Shown here: piece by piece, positions 10,524 through 19,463 of the stretch
Layout: the number at the start of each line of letters is the position of its first letter
How positions within the stretch are numbered: the stretch's first letter is position 1
NCBI GenBank assembly: GCA_019635015.1
Contig: JAHCAG010000004.1
Span: 62,001-126,000, forward strand
Direction: 5' to 3'
Length of the DNA stretch: 64,000 bases
Source: Burkholderiales bacterium
GTDB lineage: Bacteria; Pseudomonadota; Gammaproteobacteria; Burkholderiales; SG8-41
Notes under the pieces: generated by a model
What the model saw: only the letters and a program-made list of their open reading frames with translations
What the model was told of the DNA's origin: nothing
The model's database searches: none
Program-made: the position numbers and the translations under genes

Positions 10524-11879
10524 TCAGCGCGCCGCCGGCGCCGTTACCGTCTGATCCCTGTCTGCACCCACCACCACGGTGACAAGGCGGTCGGGGTCGA
10601 CCCGGCGGGCGAAGGCCGTCCGGATGCCGTCAACGGTGACTTTCTCGATATTGGCGACAAAATCCTCGAGATAACTGAGTGGCAGGTCATAAAACCCGAT
10701 CAGTCCCAGGTAATCATGGATCTTGCGGTTGCTGTCGATGCGCATCGGAAAACCACCGACAATGTTCTGCTTCGCCGCACGCAGTTCCTCTTCGGTCGGC
10801 CCTTTCTCGACATACTCGCTCAGCGTGCGGCGCACCACCTCCAGCGCCTCCCCGGCCTGGTCACGCCGGGTCTGCATGCCGATGATGAAAGGCCCGCCCA
10901 CCTGCTGCGGCGCAAAGTAGCTGTAGGCGGAATAGGCAAGGCCGCGTTTCTGCCGCACCTCTTCCGTGATCCGCGACACGAATCCGCCGCCGCCGAGGAT
11001 GTAGTTGCCGACAAACAACGTGAAATAGTCCGGATCATCGCGGCGTATGCCGGGGGCGCCGATCAGGATGTGGCTCTGCGTCGCAGGATGCGCAACCATG
11101 CGGGTCACGCCCTGTGCCAGGGCCTCGACCTGCGGCAGGGACGTCATCCGCCCGTCGCTGCGCGGCAGCCCCGCGGTGAGCTGCTCCGCGATCGCCTCGG
11201 CTTCCTTCCGGGACACATCCCCCATGATCGCAACCACTGCGCGATCCGCGACGTAATGCCGGCGGTAGAAGGCCAGCAGATCCTCGCGCGTCAGCCGGCT
11301 GACGGTCTCCACGTCGCCGGAACCGCGCAGGGCGTAAGGGTGCTCGCGGAACACCATCTGGTAGAACAGCCTTGCGACCCGGGTATCCGGCCTCAGGTCC
11401 GCCTCCTTCAGCGAACCGATCTGGCGCACCTTCTCCCGTTCAAGCACGGCAGCCGGGAACTCCGGCGCCTTCAGTATCCGGGAAAAGAGCTCGAGCGCCC
11501 GGCCGCGCCGCTGCGGATCGGACAGCGTACGCAGGTGCAATCCCGCACGATCCGGATCGAAACGTCCGCCGAGCACCGCACCGACATCGGCGAAACGCCG
11601 CGCAATCTCGTCTTCGGCGAGGCCGTCGGCGCCCAGGCGAAGCAGGCTGCGTGTCATTGCCGCCGCACCGGATTTCTCCCGGCTGTCATAAGCCGACCCC
11701 GCCGGAAAATCGATGGACACGTCGAGCATCGGCAGATCGCGGTTCGCGACAAACAGCACCTTGGCGCCGGACGCCGACTGCCACTGCTCAATCGGCAGCA
11801 TGGCCAGTGCCGGCTGCGCCACACACAACAGGGCGGCAGCGGCTACCCGCAGCAGCCGGCCTTTGATTTCAATTGCCAT
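10524..11879 (-). CDS. M16 peptidase-like protein, inactive subunit
   Basis: A 451-residue, probably periplasmic M16 family protein; the signal is LLRVAAAALLCVAQPALA. It lacks the HxxEH zinc motif: the corresponding place reads SGAAAMTRSLLRLGADG. It keeps the structural features of the family, such as HPYALRGSGDVETVSRLTREDL and the C-terminal R/Y region VRQKRGLAYSAYSYFAP. It probably forms a heterodimer with the product of the overlapping upstream gene, as in other bacterial and mitochondrial M16 pairs. ATG 11879 follows AGGAG; the frame is open further upstream. Confidence 0.9.
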   Translation of the reverse strand: MAIEIKGRLLRVAAAALLCVAQPALAMLPIEQWQSASGAKVLFVANRDLPMLDVSIDFPAGSAYDSREKSGAAAMTRSLLRLGADGLAEDEIARRFADVGAVLGGRFDPDRAGLHLRTLSDPQRRGRALELFSRILKAPEFPAAVLEREKVRQIGSLKEADLRPDTRVARLFYQMVFREHPYALRGSGDVETVSRLTREDLLAFYRRHYVADRAVVAIMGDVSRKEAEAIAEQLTAGLPRSDGRMTSLPQVEALAQGVTRMVAHPATQSHILIGAPGIRRDDPDYFTLFVGNYILGGGGFVSRITEEVRQKRGLAYSAYSYFAPQQVGGPFIIGMQTRRDQAGEALEVVRRTLSEYVEKGPTEEELRAAKQNIVGGFPMRIDSNRKIHDYLGLIGFYDLPLSYLEDFVANIEKVTVDGIRTAFARRVDPDRLVTVVVGADRDQTVTAPAAR

Positions 11880-13263
11880 GGCGCGCTCCTGCAGGGGGGG
11901 CAGGCTTGCGTGCCCCGCTGTCCAGCGGTTGCGGATCAAGATAGGCGACCGTCAACTGGTCATCGACCAGGTATTTCCGGGCCACCGCCTGCACCTGCTC
12001 CGAGGTCACGTTCTGCAGCTTCTCGACAAACAGGTCGAGCGCGCGATGCGGCAGCCCCACTGTCTCGAGCCAGCCGATCATGCGTGCCTGGAAGAACATC
12101 GAGTCACGCTGGTAAACCTGTGCAGCAATCACCTGCGCCTTGACGCGCTCAAGCTCGTCTGCAGTCACCCCTTCCTCGACGATGCGCCGGATTTCGCGGC
12201 GCAGGCCCTGCTCCACTTCCTCTGCACTGCGGCCGCTGACCGGTGTGCCGCTCAGATAAAAGAAACCCGGCCCGCGACCGACGCCGTCGTAGCTCGCACC
12301 GGCGGACACCGCCATGCGCTCCGTCTTCACCAGTGTCTGCGGCAGGCGGGCGGCGTCATTGCCGCTGAGCACGCCCTGCAGCATGTCGAGGGCGTAGCTT
12401 TCCCAATCCGTGTCCGGGTTCTGCAGTCTGGGCGCCCGGTAAGCCATCAGCACCTGCGGCTGCTCCGCCGGCACCTTCACGGTCAGGCGCTTGATGCCCA
12501 GCTGCGGCGGCTCGTCCTGCGGTTTGCGCGGCGGCAGGGTCTTGCGCGGAATGCCGCCGAAATGGCGTTCTGCCAGGGCGAACACTTCGGCGGGGACAAC
12601 ATCGCCGACCACCACCACGATGGCGTTGTTGGGTCCATACCACTGCTCGTAGAAAGTCCGCGCATCTTCGACGGTAAGGTTCTCCAGGTCATTCATCCAG
12701 CCGATCACGGGATTGCGGGCGGGGTGCGCGATCAGCGCCGTTGCCATCAGCCGCTCGTAGAGCACGGATTGCGGCCGGTCGTCGGTACGCCAGCGCCGCT
12801 CTTCCATGACCACCTTGATTTCCTTGGCGAACTCCTCCGGCGACAGCACCAGGTTTGCCATCCGGTCAGCCTCCAGGCGGAAGGACAGCGGCAGTTCCGA
12901 TTTGTGCATGGTCTGGAAATAGCCGGTGTAATCGCGGCTGGCAAAGGCATTGTCGCGCCCGCCGGCGGCGGCGATCAGCTTCGAGAACTCGCCCGGCGGC
13001 ACGGTCTTCGTGCCCTTGAACATCATGTGTTCCAGCACATGGGCAACACCGGTGGTTCCATTCTGTTCATCGACACTGCCGACGCGGTACCAGACCATGG
13101 TGACGGCCACCGGCGCGCGACGGTCGGGCTTGACGATTACGCGCATGCCATTGGCCAGTTCATGCTCGGCCACGGCCTGCGTTGCAGCTGCGGCCGCCTG
13201 GCCCGCCAGCAGCAGGCAGGCGATGTTGATCGCCTGCAGAAAACGGATTGCTGGATTCATCAT
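11869..13263 (-). CDS. M16 zinc metallopeptidase, catalytic subunit
   Basis: 464 residues with an N-terminal signal (FLQAINIACLLLAGQAAAA), so probably exported. The inverted zinc motif HxxEH is HVLEH near residue 75, followed about 70 residues later by the downstream metal-ligand glutamate region EIKVVMEERRWRTDD. The C-terminal M16C domain follows. It overlaps the inactive partner by 11 bases. The natural substrate is unknown. The 137 bases between this gene and the divergent ftsY contain the promoters of both, but no confident site can be assigned. Confidence 0.92.
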   Translation of the reverse strand: MMNPAIRFLQAINIACLLLAGQAAAAATQAVAEHELANGMRVIVKPDRRAPVAVTMVWYRVGSVDEQNGTTGVAHVLEHMMFKGTKTVPPGEFSKLIAAAGGRDNAFASRDYTGYFQTMHKSELPLSFRLEADRMANLVLSPEEFAKEIKVVMEERRWRTDDRPQSVLYERLMATALIAHPARNPVIGWMNDLENLTVEDARTFYEQWYGPNNAIVVVVGDVVPAEVFALAERHFGGIPRKTLPPRKPQDEPPQLGIKRLTVKVPAEQPQVLMAYRAPRLQNPDTDWESYALDMLQGVLSGNDAARLPQTLVKTERMAVSAGASYDGVGRGPGFFYLSGTPVSGRSAEEVEQGLRREIRRIVEEGVTADELERVKAQVIAAQVYQRDSMFFQARMIGWLETVGLPHRALDLFVEKLQNVTSEQVQAVARKYLVDDQLTVAYLDPQPLDSGARKPAPPAGARHGN

Positions 13264-13400
13264 GTCCCGTCGAAATATGGAGCACGCCGTCCCGGACAGC
13301 CGGCATGCGGGTCCAGGGCGCCTGTTAGAATTGTAACCAATTCAATCATCGCCTCCGGTGCAAAAGCTTCAAACGCCGCCGGAGTCAGACCACCTCATCC

Positions 13401-14366
13401 ATGTTTGGTTTCGGCAAAAAAGACGAAAAAGCCGCAACAGCCCCGGGCTGGCTCGAACGGCTGCAGCAGGGACTGGGCAAGACCCGCGCCCGGCTCGGCG
13501 AACGCCTGGGCAGCCTGTTCAGCCCCGGCCGCAGGCTCGACGAGGCGTTCTACGAGGAACTGGAAACCGCGCTGCTGACCGCGGACGCGGGTGTTGCCGC
13601 GACCGCGCACCTGCTTGAATCCCTGCGTGCCCGCGCCCGCCGCGAACGCTACACCGAAGCGGCGCAGCTGCGCGCGGGCCTGCGTGAAACGCTGCTCGAT
13701 CTGCTGCAGGGCGTGGCACAACCGCTGGACACCGCCGGCCACCGCCCTTTTGTCATCATGCTGGCGGGCGTCAACGGCGCCGGCAAAACCACCTCCATCG
13801 GCAAGCTCGCGCACCATTTCCAGGCGCAAGGCAAGTCGGTGCTGCTAGCCGCTGGCGACACTTTCCGCGCCGCCGCCCGCGAACAGCTGGCCGCCTGGGG
13901 TGAACGCAACAATGTCGCGGTGATCACCCAGGCCTCCGGTGATGCCGCGGCGGTGATTTTCGATGCGATCAATGCCGCAAAGGCGCGGGGCACCGACATC
14001 GTGCTCGCCGACACTGCGGGGCGGCTGCCCACCCAGCTGCACCTGATGGAGGAAATCCGCAAGGTCAAACGCGTCGTCGGCAAGGCGATGCCGGGGGCGC
14101 CTCACGAGGTGCTGCTGGTGCTGGATGCCAACACCGGGCAGAACGCGCTGGCGCAGCTCGCGGCTTTCGATGCCGCGATCGGAGTCACCGGCCTCGCGCT
14201 GACAAAACTCGACGGCACCGCCAAGGGCGGCGTCATTGCCGCCATCGCCCACAGCCGCACCGGAGGACGGGTCATCCCGGTGCGATTCATCGGTGTCGGC
14301 GAAGGCATCGGGGACCTGCGGCCCTTCGTCGCCGAAGACTTCGTCTCAGCACTGCTCGACGCGTGA
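13401..14366 (+). CDS. ftsY: Signal recognition particle receptor
   Basis: SRP receptor GTPase that docks ribosome-nascent chain complexes at the inner membrane. 321 residues with a short charged N-terminus (MFGFGKKDEK), so the acidic A domain is minimal. The N domain is followed by the G domain: G1 GVNGAGKTTSIGKLA, DTFRAAAREQL, G3 DTAGRLPTQLHLMEE, G4 TKLDGTAKGG and the closing GVGEGIGDLRPF. It overlaps ftsE by GTGA at its stop. Confidence 0.97.
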   Translation: MFGFGKKDEKAATAPGWLERLQQGLGKTRARLGERLGSLFSPGRRLDEAFYEELETALLTADAGVAATAHLLESLRARARRERYTEAAQLRAGLRETLLDLLQGVAQPLDTAGHRPFVIMLAGVNGAGKTTSIGKLAHHFQAQGKSVLLAAGDTFRAAAREQLAAWGERNNVAVITQASGDAAAVIFDAINAAKARGTDIVLADTAGRLPTQLHLMEEIRKVKRVVGKAMPGAPHEVLLVLDANTGQNALAQLAAFDAAIGVTGLALTKLDGTAKGGVIAAIAHSRTGGRVIPVRFIGVGEGIGDLRPFVAEDFVSALLDA

Positions 14367-15025
14367 CCCATATCGCCCTCAGCAGCGTCAGCAAGCGCTA
14401 CCCGGGCGGGCACGAGGCCCTGAGCGGGGTTTCCCTGAACATCGATTCCGGTGAAATGGTGTTCATCACCGGCCATTCCGGCGCCGGCAAAAGCACACTG
14501 CTCAAGCTGATCGCCGCCATCGAGCGTCCGACCGCGGGTTCGGTCGTTGTCAACGGCCAGAATGTCGGCACGCTGCGCGCGCGCGGCATTCCCTACCTGC
14601 GCCGCAACTTCGGCCTGGTGTTCCAGGACCACAAGCTGCTGTTCGACCGCAGCGTGTTCGACAACGTGATACTGCCTCTGGAAATCACCGGTTTCGACCG
14701 CCGAGAAGGCGCGCGCCGCGCGCGTGCCGCGCTCGACAAGGTCGGCCTGCTGCACAAGGAGAAGGCGCGTCCGATCACGCTTTCCGGCGGAGAACAGCAG
14801 CGGCTGTGCATCGCGCGCGCGATCGTGCATCGCCCGTCGATCCTGCTCGCCGACGAGCCCACCGGCAACCTCGATGCCGGGTATGCAGCGGACATCGGCG
14901 AACTGTTCCGCGACTTCCACCAGGTCGGTGTGACGGTGGTGCTGGCCACACATGACATGCAGCTCGCCGCACGCCTGCAACCGCGGCAGATCGAAATCCG
15001 GGGCGGCAGGATTCACCATGAATAG
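14363..15025 (+). CDS. ftsE: Cell division ATP-binding protein FtsE
   Basis: ATPase of the FtsEX complex, which activates periplasmic peptidoglycan hydrolases at the septum through EnvC-type activators. 220 residues with Walker A GHSGAGKST, Q-loop VFQDHKLL, signature LSGGEQQRLCIARA and Walker B ILLADEPTGNLD. The start is GTG at 14363, overlapping the ftsY stop. It overlaps ftsX by 8 bases. A partial envC, the expected downstream partner, begins at 63130 in this window. Confidence 0.97.
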   Translation: MTHIALSSVSKRYPGGHEALSGVSLNIDSGEMVFITGHSGAGKSTLLKLIAAIERPTAGSVVVNGQNVGTLRARGIPYLRRNFGLVFQDHKLLFDRSVFDNVILPLEITGFDRREGARRARAALDKVGLLHKEKARPITLSGGEQQRLCIARAIVHRPSILLADEPTGNLDAGYAADIGELFRDFHQVGVTVVLATHDMQLAARLQPRQIEIRGGRIHHE

Positions 15026-15926
15026 CTGGCTGTCCGCACACCGCCGCGCCTGCACCGGCACCTTCGCCCGGCTGATCCGCACGCCGCTTGCCAGCCTGTT
15101 CAACATCGCGGTGATCGGCACCGCGCTGGCGCTGCCGCTGGGTTTCTACGTGGTGCTCGCCAACCTGCAGGGACTGGCGCGCGATTACTCGCCACAGCCG
15201 CAGCTCAGCGTGTTCCTCGCGCCGGATGCCACTGCCGCTGATGCCCGCGCCACCGGCGACCGTCTGAAGGGTCGCAGCGGAATCACCGCCAGCCGCTTTG
15301 TGCCGCGCGCCGAAGCGCTGGAAACGCTGAAATCGCGCACCGGCCTCGCCGACATCATCGCCGGTCTGCCCGGCAATCCCCTGCCCGATGCCTGGGTCGT
15401 GACCGCCGCCGGTGCGGATGCCCCGGCACTGGATGCGCTGCGCGCGGAAATCCGGCAATGGCCCAAAGTCGCCGAAGTACATGTCGATTCCGACTGGGCG
15501 CGGCGGCTCGACAGCCTGCTTGCCCTCGGCCGCCATGCCGTGCTGATGCTGGCGACGGCGCTGGCATTCGCCCTGGTCGCGGTGACCTTCAACACCATCC
15601 GCCTGCAGATCCTCACCCAGCGCGACGAGATCGAGGTCGCGAAACTGATAGGCGCCACTGATGGCTGGATCCGCAGGCCATTCCTCTATTTCGGCGCCAT
15701 CACCGGCATCGCCGGCGGCGCCGCGGCATGGCTGATGATCTGGGGCGCCCTCGCGGTATTCAACGGCCGGCTGCAGCCCCTGTCGGCGCTTTATGGCATC
15801 CCGCTGCAACTGAACCACCTCGACGGCGGAGACAGCGCCGCAGCCCTGCTCTTTGCCGCGGTTCTGGGCTGGTTCGGTGCCTGGCTCTCCGTCAGGCGTC
15901 ATCTCGGCGCCTACAATCCATTATAA
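15018..15926 (+). CDS. ftsX: Cell division permease FtsX
   Basis: Inner-membrane partner of FtsE. 302 residues with an N-terminal membrane segment (LASLFNIAVIGTALALPLGFY), a periplasmic loop of about 120 residues including SVFLAPDATAADARA, and three C-terminal membrane segments with the QRDEIEVAKLIGATDGWIRR motif between the first two. ATG 15018 is chosen because it overlaps ftsE by 8 bases; the open frame extends further upstream. The stop lies in a copy of the AT-rich junction element. Confidence 0.95.
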   Translation: MNSWLSAHRRACTGTFARLIRTPLASLFNIAVIGTALALPLGFYVVLANLQGLARDYSPQPQLSVFLAPDATAADARATGDRLKGRSGITASRFVPRAEALETLKSRTGLADIIAGLPGNPLPDAWVVTAAGADAPALDALRAEIRQWPKVAEVHVDSDWARRLDSLLALGRHAVLMLATALAFALVAVTFNTIRLQILTQRDEIEVAKLIGATDGWIRRPFLYFGAITGIAGGAAAWLMIWGALAVFNGRLQPLSALYGIPLQLNHLDGGDSAAALLFAAVLGWFGAWLSVRRHLGAYNPL

Positions 15927-15942
15927 GTATTTGATTTTATTG
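15921..15942 (-). repeat. AT-rich junction element, copy B
   Basis: Minus-strand CAATAAAATCAAATACTTAT followed by AA. It begins inside the last two codons of ftsX and runs to the TG of the rpoH extended -10. It differs from the shared core by one base (T for A at position 8 of the core). Confidence 0.5.
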
Positions 15943-15949
15943 TTATAAT
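15941..15949 (+). promoter_or_regulatory. Extended -10 promoter for rpoH
   Basis: TGTTATAAT is a perfect extended -10 element (TGn followed by TATAAT). No good -35 lies 16-18 bases upstream, as is common for extended -10 promoters. The predicted start near 15956 would place the CIRCE inverted repeat in the transcribed leader. Confidence 0.6.
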
Positions 15950-15980
15950 TTGGCGATCCCGGCGGGAACTCCAGGCGCTG

Positions 15981-16007
15981 TTGGCACTCTTAATACGAGA
16001 GTGCTAG
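15981..16007 (+). promoter_or_regulatory. CIRCE operator (HrcA site) upstream of rpoH
   Basis: The two arms are TTGGCACTC and GAGTGCTAG, separated by exactly nine bases (15990-15998). The consensus is TTAGCACTC-N9-GAGTGCTAA, so each arm differs by one base. HrcA binds CIRCE and represses heat-shock genes. The site ends about 25 bases before the preferred rpoH start. Confidence 0.85.
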
Positions 16008-16032
16008 ACTTTCAGCCATGAGGACCATGACC

Positions 16033-16896
16033 ATGAACGCCATGAGCAATGCCATCGCCCTGCCCCTGCCCTCGGCTTCGGGCAGTCTGGAGAGTTACAT
16101 CCAGACGGTGAACCGCTTCCCCCTGCTGACACCGGAACAGGAAACCGAGTACGGGCGCCGCCTGCGCGACAGCGGTGACCTGGAGGCCGCAAGGCATCTG
16201 GTGCTCTCCCACCTGCGTCTGGTGGTATCGATCGCCCGCGGTTATGCCGGCTACGGCCTGCCGCAGGCCGACCTGATCCAGGAAGGCAACATCGGCCTGA
16301 TGAAGGCGGTGAAACGTTTCGATCCGGAACGCGGTGTGCGCCTAGTGTCGTTCGCGATGCACTGGATCCGCGCCGAAATCCATGAGTTCGTGCTGCGCAA
16401 CTGGCGGCTGGTCAAGATCGCCACCACCAAGGCCCAGCGGAAGCTGTTTTTCAACCTGCGCAGCATGAAGCAGGGGCTGGGCACACTGGGTGCCGACGAA
16501 GTGCGGTCTGTGGCGCGCGAACTCGGCGTCAAACCCGAGGAAGTGATCGAGATGGAAACCCGGCTCGGCGGCCAGGACATGGCGCTGGAACCGGCCGGCG
16601 ATGACGAACGCGAGCAGTATGCGCCGATCGCCTATCTCGCCGCGGACAATGCGGAGCCGGCAGCCCTGCTCGAAGCCGAGCAGACCGCCCGCCTGCGCGG
16701 CGAAGGCCTCGAAAAGGCGCTGGCCAGCCTCGACCCGCGCAGCCGGCGCATCATCGAGGCGCGCTGGCTGACCGAGAAGGAAACCCTCACGCTGCACGAC
16801 CTGGCTGCAGAGTTCGGTGTATCGGCGGAACGCATCCGCCAGATCGAGGCGAAGGCGCTCGGCAGGATGAAGGATCTGATCGCCGCCGCAGCCTGA
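16033..16896 (+). CDS. rpoH: RNA polymerase sigma-32 factor (heat shock)
   Basis: Directs transcription of heat-shock genes. About 287 residues. Region 2 includes HLRLVVSIARGYAGYGLPQA and DLIQEGNIGLMKAVKRFDP. The RpoH box is close to QRKLFFNLRS. Region 4 ends with the helix-turn-helix LHDLAAEFGVSAERIRQIEAKAL. Four in-frame ATGs occur at 16018, 16027, 16033 and 16042. 16033 is preferred because AGGA at 16021-16024 is 8 bases upstream and MNAMSNAIALPLP fits the family. Expression probably depends on the extended -10 promoter and the CIRCE site. Confidence 0.95.
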   Translation: MNAMSNAIALPLPSASGSLESYIQTVNRFPLLTPEQETEYGRRLRDSGDLEAARHLVLSHLRLVVSIARGYAGYGLPQADLIQEGNIGLMKAVKRFDPERGVRLVSFAMHWIRAEIHEFVLRNWRLVKIATTKAQRKLFFNLRSMKQGLGTLGADEVRSVARELGVKPEEVIEMETRLGGQDMALEPAGDDEREQYAPIAYLAADNAEPAALLEAEQTARLRGEGLEKALASLDPRSRRIIEARWLTEKETLTLHDLAAEFGVSAERIRQIEAKALGRMKDLIAAAA

Positions 16897-16923
16897 CCCC
16901 GCTGCGGCCTCACTGCATGGAAG

Positions 16924-16947
16924 CCCCGGCAAGCGCCGGGGTTTTTT
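16924..16947 (+). terminator. Intrinsic terminator after rpoH
   Basis: Stem CCCCGGC/GCCGGGG with loop AAGC is followed by six T. It lies 28 bases after the rpoH stop. The T run overlaps the last codon of the convergent sco gene. Confidence 0.9.
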
Positions 16948-17536
16948 ATTTCAGCAGCAGGCGGATGTCGTGCAGCAGGGTCGGCGCACCGACGCCGTAC
17001 TGCGCGAACAACCGCAGGCGACCTTCGCCGTCGAGGATATAGGTGCCGGCGGAGTGATCCATCGTATAACCGCTGGGCAGATTCTGCTTCTGGAAAAATA
17101 TCTTGAATTCCTTGGCTGTGCGTGCGACATCCTCCGTCGATCCCGTCAGGCCAAGGAAGGACGGATGGAAGGCGGGCATGTAACGCTTGAGCACTTCCGC
17201 GGTATCACGCTCCGGATCAACCGTGACGAACAGCACCTGCAGGCGTTCCGCATCAGCGCCGAGTTCCTTCATCACCGTCGCCATCTCCACCATCGTCGTC
17301 GGACAGACATCGGGGCAATGCGTGAATCCGAAAAACAGCGCGACCACCTTGCCCCTGAAATCGGCCAGGGTGCGCCGCTGGCCATTGTGATCGGTCAGCG
17401 CAAGCTCCCTGCCGAAGGAAGCGCCGGTGACGTCGGTCAGTTTGAACCGCGGCGCTTCCGGCGCCTCGGAACAGCCGCCGGCGGCGATGAGGGCGGCGGC
17501 CGCGAAAAAAATGAAACGGCGGCGAAGGTCAACCAT
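16946..17536 (-). CDS. SCO1/SenC copper chaperone
   Basis: Delivers copper to the CuA site of cytochrome oxidase subunit II. 196 residues with a lipoprotein signal (FFAAAALIAAGGC). The thioredoxin-like domain has the copper motif CPDVC in FFGFTHCPDVCPTTM, a VTVDPERDT segment and the distal histidine in YTMDHSAGTYI. It is last in the oxidase assembly block, 9 bases after ctaB, and convergent with rpoH. Confidence 0.94.
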   Translation of the reverse strand: MVDLRRRFIFFAAAALIAAGGCSEAPEAPRFKLTDVTGASFGRELALTDHNGQRRTLADFRGKVVALFFGFTHCPDVCPTTMVEMATVMKELGADAERLQVLFVTVDPERDTAEVLKRYMPAFHPSFLGLTGSTEDVARTAKEFKIFFQKQNLPSGYTMDHSAGTYILDGEGRLRLFAQYGVGAPTLLHDIRLLLK

Positions 17537-17545
17537 CAGCGCTTC

Positions 17546-18445
17546 TCACAGGAACAGCTGCAGGTAATGATCGATCAGCAAAGCCGCGAACAGCAGCGTG
17601 AGGTAGAGGATCGAATAACGGAAGGTGCGGCGCGCCAGCGCGTCGCTGTAGTCGGTGTAGATCTTCACCGCGTAGTACATGAACACCGCACCGAGCACGA
17701 GCGCGGCGCCAAGGTAGGGCAGGCCGCTCATGCGGGTCACGAACGGCAGCGTCGAGCAGGCCAGCAGGATGATGGTGTACAGCAGGACATGCAGCCGCGT
17801 GAACTTGTCGCCATGCGTCACCGGCAGCATGGGCACACCGGCCTTGGCGTATTCGTCCTTGCGGTACAGCGCTAGGGCCCAGAAATGCGGCGGCGTCCAC
17901 GCGAAAATGATCAGAAACAGCGTCAGCGCCTGTGGTGTCACGTCTCCGGTCACTGCAGCCCAGCCCAGCACCGGCGGCATGGCGCCGGAGGCGCCGCCGA
18001 TCACGATGTTCTGCGGGGTCATCGGCTTGAGGATCACCGTGTAGATGACCGCATAACCGACAAAGGTTGCCAGGGTCAGCCACATCGTCAGCGCATTGAC
18101 CCAGTGGTACAGCAGCACGAGCCCGATGCCACCGACGATCCCGGAGAAAACCAGCGTCTCCAGGGGGGTGATCTGTCCTCGCGGCAGCGGCCGGAACTGG
18201 GTCCGGGTCATCAGCGCATCAATCTTCTGTTCGACCAGGCAGTTCACTGCGGCAGCGGCACCGGCCACCAGCGCGATGCCCAGCGTCGCTGCCATCAGGA
18301 TCACCGGCGGCACCATGCCCGGGGTGGCCAGGAACATGCCGATCACAGCCGTGAACACGATCAGCGACACCACGCGCGGCTTGGTCAGCGCGTAGAACTG
18401 CTGGATGCGGGAGGACTGCGGTGTGCGGACGACGGTGGAGGACAT
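17546..18445 (-). CDS. ctaB: Protoheme IX farnesyltransferase (heme O synthase)
   Basis: UbiA-family prenyltransferase that adds a farnesyl group to heme B. 299 residues with about eight to nine membrane segments. The first Asp-rich region is [20 protein letters not shown], with the conserved N, D and R. The N-terminus [20 protein letters not shown] is typical. It overlaps the ctaA stop by one base. Together with CtaA it would supply heme A to the caa3-type oxidase encoded upstream. Confidence 0.96.
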   Translation of the reverse strand: MSSTVVRTPQSSRIQQFYALTKPRVVSLIVFTAVIGMFLATPGMVPPVILMAATLGIALVAGAAAAVNCLVEQKIDALMTRTQFRPLPRGQITPLETLVFSGIVGGIGLVLLYHWVNALTMWLTLATFVGYAVIYTVILKPMTPQNIVIGGASGAMPPVLGWAAVTGDVTPQALTLFLIIFAWTPPHFWALALYRKDEYAKAGVPMLPVTHGDKFTRLHVLLYTIILLACSTLPFVTRMSGLPYLGAALVLGAVFMYYAVKIYTDYSDALARRTFRYSILYLTLLFAALLIDHYLQLFL

Positions 18446-19440
18446 CAGGGGGCCGGCTTCTGGCTGAGGGCGAAGTTTATCACCACCATGGTCAGCAATA
18501 AAATTGCCGCCATGGCGTTGTGCGCCGCCGCCAGCAGCAACGGCAGGCCGCCGAGCACATTGGCGATGCCCAGCGCCACCTGTGCCAGCAATACCGCCAG
18601 CAGCGCGGCACCAAGGCGTGCGGCGGCCGGATTGCGCAGCAGGGCAAACGCCAGCCCGCCAACCACGGCCAGCGTGACCAGGGCCCCGACGCGGTGGGTC
18701 CAGTGGATCGCGGTAAGCGCGTCGATGCCGAGATGGGTGCCGTCAGCGGTCTTGCCCAGTTCGCGCACCAGCTGGAAGCCATGGCGGAAGTCCATCTGCG
18801 GCAGCCATTCGCCATGGCAGGTCGGGAAGTCGGTGCAGGCGAGCGCGGCGTAATTGGTCGATACCCAGCCGCCGAGGGCGATCTGGGTGATGACCACCAG
18901 CAGCGCGAGAATTCCCAGGGGCCGCAGTTTCGTCACCGCTGCCGGCAATGGCGGCGGCGCCTGCTGGCGCAAGGCCAGCCATGCCAGCAGCGCCAGCAGC
19001 GCCATGCCTCCCAGCAGGTGCAGGGTGACAATCACCGGCTTCAGCAGCAGCGTGACGGTCCACATGCCGAGTGCCGCCTGGAAAATCACCAGCCCGAGGA
19101 TTCCGGTGGCCAGCGCGGGCGACTGGCCCAGCTCGCGGCGCCTGAACCAGGCCGAGACCGCGATCGCGAGGATCAGCAGGCCCAGTCCGCCGGCGATGTA
19201 ACGATGGAACATCTCCTTCCAGGCCTTGCGCATCGACACCGGACCATGTGTCCCACCCTGTTCCTCTACAGCCTTCGCGATGTCATCGCGGGCGTGGTGC
19301 GGCGTCAGTTCGCCATAACAGCCCGGCCAGTCCGGACAACCGAGACCGGCGTCGGCGAGACGCACGTACGCACCGACCACCACCACCACCAGGGTATATG
19401 CCACCGCAAACCAGGCCAGCTTTCGATACATGCCAGACAT
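18445..19440 (-). CDS. ctaA: Heme A synthase (COX15/CtaA family)
   Basis: Oxidises the methyl group of heme O to make heme A. 331 residues, about eight membrane segments. The N-terminus has [24 protein letters not shown], with the family's paired cysteines. Later come the heme-ligand histidine region [15 protein letters not shown], a second Cys pair ([10 protein letters not shown]) and [11 protein letters not shown]. It overlaps ctaB by one base. Confidence 0.95.
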   Translation of the reverse strand: MSGMYRKLAWFAVAYTLVVVVVGAYVRLADAGLGCPDWPGCYGELTPHHARDDIAKAVEEQGGTHGPVSMRKAWKEMFHRYIAGGLGLLILAIAVSAWFRRRELGQSPALATGILGLVIFQAALGMWTVTLLLKPVIVTLHLLGGMALLALLAWLALRQQAPPPLPAAVTKLRPLGILALLVVITQIALGGWVSTNYAALACTDFPTCHGEWLPQMDFRHGFQLVRELGKTADGTHLGIDALTAIHWTHRVGALVTLAVVGGLAFALLRNPAAARLGAALLAVLLAQVALGIANVLGGLPLLLAAAHNAMAAILLLTMVVINFALSQKPAP

Positions 19441-19463
19441 CCGATGAAAACCAACGATTGTAA

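Noticed and set aside
13320..13350. TAGAAT and TACAAT boxes in the M16-ftsY gap as promoters
   Set aside because: Neither has a -35 box at suitable distance or a TGn extension, so no confident call.
16942..16950. T run after rpoH read as a terminator for sco
   Set aside because: On the minus strand the run precedes the stem, so the hairpin terminates only the plus-strand rpoH transcript.
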